Positions 12,201-23,400 of a stretch of DNA of 26,198 nt are shown one piece after another (the first letter of the stretch is position 1; the number at the start of each line of letters is the position of its first letter). The DNA is taken from assembly GCA_026770585.1 (NCBI GenBank), contig MU647342.1:1-26198 (forward strand). The letters are read 5' to 3'. The stretch is from Baffinella frigidus (taxonomy: Eukaryota > Cryptophyceae > Cryptomonadales > Baffinellaceae). The position numbers were made by a program, and so were the translations under genes. The notes beneath the pieces were generated by a model. It had not been told where the DNA came from. It made no database searches and was given only the letters and a program-made list of their open reading frames with translations.

Positions 12201-15200
12201 CTCATCTCGTCCCATTTTACTACGGGCGTTGGAGAGTGTTTTTAAACACAGTCGTGTCCCCTTATTATAATATACATAATACAACGTTATAACGGAGCCG
12301 CGAAGCGACGCGATGGAGAACCTCTTCACGCCCGAGACCGAATCCCGCAAGGTGTCGTGTCCTCATCTCGTGCCCTTTGACTACGGAAAACGTTTCCTAA
12401 TCCCTAAACCTGAAACCTCAAACCCGAAACCAGAAACCCTGATCCCTGAACCCTGAACCCTACACAAACCCTAAACCCCAACACCCGAACCCTACGCCCG
12501 AACCCCCATACAAATCCAAAACTCCACCCCCAAACCAAACCAAATTAAACCGAAACGCTACACCAGGTTCAGGCCTCGCGGCTGATGTGCCCGCGCGACG
12601 CGGACGTCATCTTCCAGGTTATCTCGTCGTGACTGTCTTGTTATCATGGCTGTCTCGTCATCTTGACTGTCTTGTCATCATGACTGCCTTGTTATCTGAC
12701 TGGCTTGTCATCTTGACTAACTTGTCATCTTGACTGTCTCGTAATCTTCACTGCCTTGTTGTCTGACTGGCTTGTCATCATACCTGCCTGGCGTGTCATC
12801 TTGTTTGCGAGTCTCGCTGATGTGCCCGCGCGACGTGGACGTCATCTTCCAGGTGACCCCCTTGTTATGTTGACTGTCTTGTTATCTTGACTGTCTTGTC
12901 ATCCGACCTGCCTATCTCGACTGTCTTGTCAGCGTGTGTCTCGTCATCTGCTTCTTGAGTCTGTTCCAGCTCACACTGACTCTCGCGGAGCACAACTCTC
13001 ACGCATGTGTTGACTTTCGGCATGACGTTGACTTTTATCACGCTGTTTTTTGGAGGCTGAAAAGGGGGTGATGGTCTCCGGCGTCGTCTCGCCCACAAAC
13101 CATGAACCATAATCCCCAATTCCCACATCCCAAATCCCAAACCTTCTTCAAGGCTGGATAGGGGGGGTGACTTTTGACGGAGGACAACTTTCACGCATGT
13201 GTCGGCATTCACGTTTTGCCGGCTGAAAAGGGGGTGATAGAAACCTGCACTCTTGACTTTCACGAAGGACAACTTTCACGCATGTGTTAACACTGGTCCG
13301 TATGTTGACTTTCGGCATGCACGTTTCAGTACGCTGACTTTCGGCGTGCACGTTTCGCAGGCTGAAAAGGGGGTGATGGTCTCCGGCGTCGTCTCGCCGC
13401 CTACTCCGGGTGTTCTCGTCCGGGTGATGCCCTACCCCTAAACCCTACACCCAAAAAAACCGCGAAAACCAAAAATATATATAATTATAAATAAATCATA
13501 AAAAGAATTGTAAATTATAAAAAAGAAATCCCCACACCCCAAACCTTAAACCCTAGACCTTATGGTTTAAGGGTTGGGGTGTGGGGATATCTCTGGAAAC
13601 CATCACCCGGAAAGGGGGTGATAGTTTCCGGAGTCGTCTTGCCGCCTACTCCTGGAGTCCATTCCGAGCCAGAACATTTCGCCTAAGTCAACCCCCCCTG
13701 AAAACCACAGCCTTAAGTCAAATGTTGGCTCCCAGAGCCGGTCCATCTGAACCAAATGGCCACTTACTGCCGAGGATCAGGTGTGTTGACTTAAGGTAAA
13801 ATATTCTGGCTGGCAGTGGAGTCCTCGTCCGGGTTCCTGAAACCCGAAACCTCGAAACCCTAGATCGTACGCCCCCAAAAAATGAAAAACGGAACCCGAA
13901 ACCCGAAACCCGAGCCCCGAAACCCCACGACCGAAACCCGAGACCCCAAACCCCAAACCCCAACCCAAAACCCCACACGGTAAACCCTCAACCCAAACTT
14001 GCCCACGTCTCGTCCGGGCTACTCCCCATCCCCTAAGCCCTGAACCTCAAACCCCACACCCCAAACCCCAAACCCCAAATCCGAAACCCCAAACCCCGAA
14101 ACCCCAAACCCCAAACCCACGCCCGAAACCCCAAACCCCAAACAGCAAACCCGGAACCCGAAACCCCAATCCCCAAGCCCCAAACACCAAACCCAAAAAC
14201 ACCAACCCTACACCCAACAACTCACATAAATAAAAGAAAAACATCAAATGAACAAAAGAAATACATCAAATGGGTTTTTCATAAAATAGGTGAGGTGTCA
14301 CATTACCCCAAAACAGGTTATGCCCCGGGGTGCAGAGCCAGGCTGTCGCGACGACCCCCTAACTCCTAACTCCTAACCCCAAACCCCAAACCTCAAACCC
14401 CAAACCCCAAACCCCAAACCCCAAACCCCACACCGCAAACCCCAACAAATAAGATAAATAAATCAAAACCAAACCCTACACCCAAACTGCACAGACAGGT
14501 TATGGCCAAGGGCGCGGCGCCGGGCAGCCAGGCGGTTGCAACGGGCGTGACTTCACAGCGTGACGTCACAGCACGCAAACTCCCAAAACCTTGAGCCCGA
14601 AACACCACAAACCCCAGCCCCAAACACCACAAACCCAAACCCTTCACCCCAAAACCCCTAAAAAAACTAAAAAAACAAGCCCTCAACCCCAAAAAGCCCA
14701 CACTCTAATTCCTCAACCTAAATTCCAAACAAACAGGTTATGGCCAAGGGCGCGGCGCCGGGCAGCCAGGCGGTTGCAATGGGCGTGACCTCACAAATCA
14801 CAAAACACAACCCCCTCAACCCCGAAGCCCTACGCCCAACTCTCAACCCTACACCGCAAAAATAAATAAGATTAAAATTAAAATTGTAAATTGTGAACCC
14901 CACACCTTAAAAGGTAAACCCTAAACCCTGAACCCAATCACACAGGTTATGCCCAAGGGTGCGGCGTCGGGCAGCCAGGCGGTTGCGACGGGCGTGACTT
15001 CCGCGGATGGCGCCTACTCCATCGGACCTCTTCAGGTCCGTTGCACGTCTGCGACTGCTCTGGAATGTTCCAGAGTTCCCTAGAAGGATCCAGAATGTTC
15101 CAGAGTTCCCTGGGAGGCTCCAGAGCAATTTTGTGGCGTTGAAAGGGGTTGATTTATTTCTTGGCTGTCGCGACGGGCATGACCTTTTCGGATGGCGCCT

Positions 15201-15858
15201 ACTCGATCGGGCCTCTTCAGGTCCGGTGTTGACGTGCTGGGTGTGTGGTACAAATCTGTTGACTTTGGCGTGAAGACGGGCGTGACCTCTTCTGATGGCG
15301 CCTCTACTCCATCGGACCTCTTCAGGTCCGTTGCACGTCTATCTCAAATTCTCAGTTGTGACCTGGCATGGTCTTTAGAATGTTCCAGACTGCTCTGGAA
15401 GGCTCCAGAGCCTTCCACGCAATGTATGTGTCGTGAGTATTACCGGGCAGCCAGGCTGTTGCAACGGGCGTGACCTCAGATGGCGCCTACTCCATCGGAC
15501 CTCTCCAGGTCCGTTGCAAAACACGCTCTGCGACTGCTCTGGAATATTCCAGACTGCTCTGGAATGTTCCAGACTGCTCTGGAATAGTTTTGATGATAAA
15601 TTCTCGTCCGGATGAAATCAGCCTTTGACTCGATCGGGCATGGATTTTTCCGTCGAGGCTTCCTAGGGACTATTCTTAAGTTGACGTGCTGGGTGTGTGG
15701 TACACGATCCGTNNNNNNNNNNNNNNNNNNNNNNNNNNNNNNNNNNNNNNNNNNNNNNNNNNNNNNNNNNNNNNNNNNNNNNNNNNNNNNNNNNNNNNNN
15801 NNNNNNNNNNNNNNNNNNNNNNNNNNCCTCTTACCCCGAACCTCGCTCTCTCGCTCTA

Positions 15859-15893
<35 letters not shown>

Positions 15894-18800
15894 CCCTCTC
15901 CCGCTATCTCTCTCTTTCTCTCCATCCTAAACCCCAAAACCTAAACCCCATGTTCTCCTCTCCCTCGAGGAGCCCCGAGCACTAATATCTGAACCCTGAA
16001 TCTTAAACCCCAACCCTAGCCCTCGCGCTAAACCCCAACCCTGACCCTCAACCCTAAAACCTGAACCCTAAACCCTAAACCCTAAACCCTAAACCCTAAA
16101 CCCTAAACCCTAAACACCAAACCCTAAACACCAAACCCTAAACCCGCAATACCAAATACCAAACCCTAAACTCTAAACCTAAACTCTAAAACAACAACCT
16201 AAACCCCAAGCGCTACCTCCCAGGTGTCGGTGCGCATGGGGGAGGTGCCCGTTTACGTTTCCGGCTCGGATGGTGCCCTCGAGGTTCTGCCCTGTACCAA
16301 GCCGGGTGTTTTACTTTGTACCAGAGTGTTTTACTTTGTACCGGGAGTTTTAGATGCGGTACTGTGGCGTGTGTTGGACACACCCGGTTTGGTGTTGGGC
16401 ACACCCGGTTAGGTGTCGGTGCGGATGGGTGAGGTGTCCGTGCACGTTTCCGGCTCCGACGGCGCTCTTGAGGTCCAGCCCCGTACCATCCTATACAAGT
16501 ACATTATCCCTTAAGTGGCCGGCGGGTCGACAAAGACCCGCGGAGGTCCTAGGCAGGTCCTAGGGCCCTACGGTAGGGCGTATGAGCCTACTGGTCACTT
16601 AAGGGATACACTCATTCTGTGCATTTAGGCATGCAGGGTGCTGCACTTGGAGAGGGTCAACATTTTACTTACACCGGGTGTGTCCAATGCGCTCCACGGT
16701 ACCACAGCTAAAACACCCCCGTACAAACTAAAACACGCTTTAAAACACCCCGGTACAAACGCTAAAAGTCCCCGGTACAAACTCACTTCTAACGCACTTT
16801 TCCAGGCTGCGTTTCTGTCCCTCTCGTCATCCTCGGGCTTCCACCAGAACAACCCCGCACCTAACCGGGTGTGTCTAACACGCGCCACCGTACCACATCT
16901 AAAACACCCCCGTACAAACTTTACAACTCCCCCGTACAAACTAAAACTCTCTGGTACAAACACAGGCGGCGTTTCTGTCCCTCTCGTCGTCCTCGGGCTT
17001 CCGCCAGAACAACCGCACGACCGCAGACGGCTCATTCACCTTCAAGAGCCTGGTCCGCCCCCCTCTCCCCCCCCCCCCACACACACAGCGGCCTACGATT
17101 TCGTGAATAACCCACACGGGAATGAGTCGTAGGACCCTACGGTAGGCCATCCGTAGGGACGAAGGGGTGTCCCTACTGATACCTGCGGGGATGGTCCATA
17201 GGACCCTACGGTAGGCACTCCGTAGGGGCATAGGGTTGTACCCTACGGTAGGCACTCCGTAGGGGCATAGGGTTGTACCCTACGGTAGGCACTCCGTAGG
17301 GGCATAGGGTTGTACCCTACGGTAGGCACTCCGTAGGGGCATAGGGTTGTTCCTATGGATGTCCTGTCTTCGTCCTCAAGGTTCGGTCAGAACAAGCGCA
17401 CGGCAGCGGACGGATCCTTCACCAAGAGCTTGGTAAACCCCAAACCCCGAACCCCAAAACCCGAGCCCCAAGCCCCGAACCCCAACCCCAAAACCCAAAA
17501 CCCAAAACCCAAAACCCCCAACCCCAAACCCAAAACCCCAAACCCCAAACCCCAAACCTTCAAACCTGCAGGCTCCCGGGGACTACTTCGTGGCTCTGAA
17601 GAAGTACAGGGGTACCTCGCTCATAAGAAACTGCCTCCCCCTAGGACCCTACTGTAGGGCCCTACAGTAGGGTCCTAGGGGGGGGGCAGTTTCTTATGAG
17701 CGAGGTACCCCTGTACGAGTACACTCCTAGGGGTGAGCTGTAAGCCGTGTCGTAAACTGTGTGGTAAACTGTGAAACGTCTCGTGAACTGTGTGGTCAAA
17801 TGTGCAACGTGTCGTAAACTGTGTGGTAAACTGTGAAACGTGCCGTAAAATGTGTGGTCAAATGTGCAACGTGTCGTAAACTGCGTGGTAAACTATGCAG
17901 CGTGTCGTAAAATGTGTGGTAAACTGTGCAGCGTGTCGTCAACTGTGTGGTAAACTGTGTCGTAAACTGTGTCGTAAAATATGCAGCGTGTGGTAAACTG
18001 TGTAACGTGTGGTAAACTGTCGTCAACCCTCAACCGCGAAATAGGCTCCCGGGGACTACTTCCTGCGCCCGGCGCTGAAGGAGTACGAGTTCTCGCCCGC
18101 CTCTGCATCCCTCTCCGTCGCCGAGGTCCTTTGATTTGATTCAGTTTGCATACACGTACATATACGTACAAATATACACCTACATAAGTACAATATACAC
18201 CTATATACGTATATATAAGTACTTAGGTGTATACTGTACGTATATATATATAAGTACATCCCTCTCCGTCGCCGAGGTACCGCCTCCGCTCCTTCCCAAA
18301 CCCCAAGCACCAAAACCCAAAACCCAAAACCCCAAAACCTAAACCCCAAACCCCCAAAACCTAAACCCCAAATTCCAAACCCCAAACCCTACACCCCTAA
18401 ACCCTAACCGCGCTCCCTCTTGGAAGGAGCGCCCCGGGCTAGGAAAGGCGCTATCGGTTTAGGGGTGTAGGGTTTGGGGTTTGGAATATCTCGTCCAAGA
18501 TCGGTGGACTGCTTCGACTCTGTCGAGCAGATTGGTGAGGGGCAGTACTCTCTCTCCCCCCCCCCCTCCCCCCCCCCCTCTCCCTCCCTCCCTCCCTCTC
18601 CCTCTCTCTCTCTCTCACTCTAAACGCTAACCCGTGAGCAGGCAGTGGGGGGCGCGATCGGTAGACTGCTTCGACTCTGTCGAGCAGATTGGCGAGGGGC
18701 AGTACTCTCTCTCCCCCTCCCTCCCTCCCTCCCTCCCTCCCTCCCTCTCCCTCCTCCCCGTCCAGTAGACTAATCCACGCGCGTTTGTACCACGCCGACA

Positions 18801-20317
18801 TCTCGTCCGGGCGGATCCGTACCACGAAAATCTGAAATTAGTCTACTGCTCCCGCAGGGCTCGAACGCGCCGGTGAAGTTCAAGGGGTCCCGCGTCTCCT
18901 TCTCGTGCTTCGGATCCGTGACCCTCCTCGACGGCAACCCCGAGGTGTCTCATAGTCCAGATTACCCCTTCATGCGACCCCCGGTTTGTACAGTCACGCC
19001 CACCAACGGGGGCGGTTTCGGGGTCATACAATCCTAGTAAACACACGCCGTGTGTCGAGACACACTCGCGGTGGCTGAACAGGCGCGGTTTCACGTATCA
19101 TATCCACGAAACAACGCGGTTTGCGACGCCCGCGGGTTGGTGCTGACGCCCTTCATGCGGCCCCCGGTTTGTACCAGGCGCCGCCCGAAACCAGACCATC
19201 AAATACGGGTGCGAGACCGCCCCTCTTGTCTTTCTCGGTCTCTTCTCCATTCTCACAGGGAAACGACCCGAAATTAGGGTAGTTGAGACGACAGATCTCC
19301 TATGACCAGGCCTACCGTAGGAGGTAGGTCTCCTAGGGCCAGGTCCTAGGAGCCCCTCGGCCTCTGGTAGAGCGTTTGCGGTAATTGTTGTCCGTTTTGA
19401 ACGTACGGTTTCCCCGTTTCCCCGTTTTGAAATGGACTTGTAGGGTTTTAGAGCGAGTAGTAAAACCAAAGTGTTGTTTTAAATAGTACCAGAAGCGCGT
19501 TTCCGGTACTATTTAAAATCCTTGTCACGTCCTATAAGTCCATTTCAAAACGGGGAAACGGGGAACCCGCACGTCCAAAACGGACAACAATTACCGCAAA
19601 CGCTCTACAAACGCGCCAGGCCGAATAGTCCGGAATGGTTCTCGTGCTTCGGATCCGTGACCCTCCTCGACGGCACCCCCGAGGTACCTCACTTGTACCA
19701 GGCGTCGCCCGAAAACGGACCCCTCCCGGTGCAGACCCGTCAGACCAATAGTCCGCTTAGACAAACCTGAGCCTAACTTAGGGTTCAGGGTGTAGACGGC
19801 GTTTGGATCCCCCAGATTCACCCAGGGGTTCGCCCGAAATCCGACCCTTCCCGGTGCAAATCCGCCAGACCAATAGTCCGCTTCGGAGGGTCTCCTTCTC
19901 GTGCTTCGGATCCGTGACCCTCCTGGACGGCAACCCTGAGGTCTCGACTCCCCCCCGCCGGACCTCAACAACGTGTTTACGGGTCTATATAATTATACAA
20001 CGTTTTTGGGTCTGTATTTTAGCAGTCGTGTCCGCGATCAGGCGCAAGTGGTGGTCGAAGCGGTGTCTGTTTCGGATGCAAGCCTTCAACATGAGCGTCT
20101 ATAACGTTTTACGGATCTACATTTACAGATCTATGAATATGTACGGTCTATAACGTTTTACGGGTCTGTTGTACGGATGTATAATATATTTACGCGGTCG
20201 TGTCCGCGAACAGGCGCAAGTGGTGGTCGAAGCGGTGTCTGTTTCGGACCTGTGCGATAAACTTCTGCATATCTTTTAGCGTTTTACGGATTTATACATA
20301 TACATATACATATACAT

Positions 20318-20356
<39 letters not shown>

Positions 20357-20395
20357 TAGATAGATAGATATAGATAGATAGATAGATAGATAGAT

Positions 20396-20448
<53 letters not shown>

Positions 20449-23400
20449 CAGATAGATGTATATGTATATATATATATACAGATGTATGTATGTATTCATG
20501 TATTTATATATATTGTATTTATATTGTATTTACGCGGTCGTGTCCGCGAACAGGCGCAAGTGGTGCTCGAAGCGGTGTCTGTTTCGGACGCGACCGTCCG
20601 AGAGTCTCGTAACCTGTGCGATAAACTTCTGCATATCTCTCTCTCTCTATATATATATATATGTATGTATATGTATGTATGTATGTATGTATGTATATGT
20701 ATGTATATGTATATGTATATGTATGTATATATGTATGTATGTATCTATGTATTTATATCTATTGTATTTATATTGTATTTACGGTGTCGTGTCCGCGAGC
20801 AGGCGCAAGTGGTGGTCGAAGCGGTGTCTGTTTCGGACGCGACCATCCGAGAGGAGGCTGTTTCGGAGGCGGATGGTACCCCCTCAACCCTCAACCCCAA
20901 GCCCTAAACTAACCCCAAGCCCTAAACTAATCCCTCAACCTTGAACCCTCATCCCTCAACCCTCGACCCTCATCCCTCGACCCTCAACCCTCAACCCTCA
21001 ACCCTAGATCCCAAGCCCAGAACCCTAAACCCTAAGCCTCAAGCTATCCTAAACCCTGAACCAGGAATCCTGAATCCTGAAACTCAAACACCAAACATAA
21101 ACACAAACACCAAACACCAAACACCAAACACCAAATACCCAACCAAAATCCAGGTCCCAGAATCCAGAACCACAAAACCGAAACCGAAACAACAGGGATT
21201 TTCCGGATTCGCGGGCCCCCCTCCGAATCCTGAACAAACCCTGAACCCTTAACCCCAAGCCCTCAACCCTAAACCCTAAACCCTAAACCCTAGACCTCAA
21301 ACCCTAAACCCTAAACCCTAAACCCTAAACCCTAGACCCCAAACCCCAAACCCTAAAACCCGGAACCCGGAATCCTGATCCCTAAACCTTGAACTATGAA
21401 CCATGAACCATGAACCATGAACCATGAACCGTGCACCCAAAACCCCAAACCCCAAACCCAAACTCAGATCTCAGAACCCACAACCCACAACCCACAACCC
21501 TAACCACCAAACACCAAACACCAAACCACAAACCACAAACCACAAACCCCACACCCAGGGACGTTCCGGATCCGCGGGCTCACCCCCGGCAAGTACAAAG
21601 TGGGCCTCAAGGCTGACGCGCCCAAGCACGAGCACTCGGTTCCGCGCGAAGTCGAGATCACAATGGGCAAGGCGGACAGCAAGGGCGCCGTGTCTCTCAT
21701 GGCCTTCCGCCGCCCCCAGGTCACAAGCCCACTCTTTTTAAAAAACAATTATGTGTAATAAGTGTTTTTTTGTACCAGGAATGGGACGTATAATAGATGT
21801 ATGGCCCTGTACAATTGTATTTATGGGCAAGGCGGGCGCCGTGTCTCTCATGGCCTTCCGCCGCCCCCAGGTCACAAGCCACTCTTTTTTACAATAATTA
21901 TTTACAATAATTGTTTTTTGTACCACCAATAATAATTTTTGTACCAGGAATGGGACGCATAATAGATCTATGGCCATAAACCCTAAACCCTGAACACTAA
22001 ACACTAAACCCTAAACCCTGAACCCTAAACTCGCAGAGGCTGACGCTCGCGGGGCGCGTGGCGGCCGTCCAGGAGCATCTCGTTTCGGTCACGGTCGAGG
22101 TCACGTCCCGAACTCGCGCCGTTTCGTGGGACGTGCACACACATGCACAGTTTACCACACGGGACTCGCGCCGTTTCGCGGGACGTGCACGTGCGCCCAT
22201 AGTTGACCACACATACACACACACTTGACCACACACGCACATAGTTTACCACACAGTTTTTCCCCAGGGGAGCATCTCGCGTCGGTCACGGTCGAGGTCG
22301 CGTCCCGAACTCGCACCCCTTCACTAATCACGACCTTGAACTCGCACCCCTTCACTAATCACGACCTTGAACTCACACCCTTTCACTAACCACGTCCGCG
22401 AACTCGCGCCGTTTCACGGAACATGCACACACACACATGGTTTACCACACATACACACACTTTACCACACACGCACATAGTTTACCGAGGTCGCGTCCCG
22501 AACTCTCACCCCTTCATACTTTACCACATAATTTACCACACGGTTTACTACACGCACGCGCACAGTTTACCACACAGTTTCCCCTAAACCCTAAACCCTA
22601 AACCCTAAACCCTAAACCCTAAACCAGGTGGCACTTGCCTCGAACCCGGGAGTGGTGATCAAGACCGTTTCCCTCTCCGCGGGCGACTACTTTGAGTGAG
22701 CCCCCGAAACCCAAAGTCAACTATTTCGATCTCAAAGTAGTCGCCCGAAACCCAAAAGTCAACTATTTGGATCGGTGTGGCGTAAACTGTGTTGTAATCT
22801 TCGTATACGTTGTATACTTGGTGATATATGACTCTGGGTAGGTGACTCTTTAGAGCATCTTCTGCTCTCGCGTGTCGCCTCTCAGTCTATAACTATATTG
22901 TAAACTCGCAAACGGGTCGTAAACTGTGCAGCGTGTCGTAAACTGTGTCGTCAACTATGTGGTAAATCGTCAATTATGTGGTTAACTGTGTGGTAAACCG
23001 CAGGTTTGTGTAGTAAACTGTGTGGTAAACCATATAACGTGTCGTAAACTGTGTCGTAAACTGTAAATCGTGTCGTAAATCGTTTGGTAAAATGGCAGGT
23101 TTGCTGACATGGCGCGTGACGCGTGCTTCGTCAAGGCCGTGACCTCAACTCGTATCGTGAACTGTGTCGTTAAATGTGTGGTAAACTGTGTAACGTGTCA
23201 TAAACTCTGCGGTCAACAGTAAATCGTGTCGTAAATCGTGTGGTAAACCGCAGGTTTGCTGACATGGCACGTGACACGTGTCGTAAATCGTGTGGTAAAA
23301 TGGCAGGTTTGCTGACATGGCGCGCGACGCGTACTTCGTCAAGGCCGTGACCTCTGTAGACCGTGTTGTAAACTGTAACACCTGTCGTAAACTGTAACCC

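Larger units (their letters stand above)
16299..16960. repeat. Foldback and direct repeats of 'GTTTTACTTTGTACC / GGTACAAACTAAAAC'
   Basis: GGGTGTTTTACTTTGTACCR and ACACACCCGGTT (16305-16410) return as reverse complements at 16672-16790 (ACCGGGTGTGTCC...ACAAACTAAAACAC) and again at 16866-16960. The two w14 copies and a w15 copy lie among them. Confidence 0.75.

Noticed and set aside
15476-15985. Frames crossing the run of N
   Set aside because: Unknown bases prevent stops from being seen; no evidence of coding.
17214-17352. CRISPR-like array (37-bp units)
   Set aside because: Units are directly adjacent without unique spacers, and the context is a eukaryotic intron.
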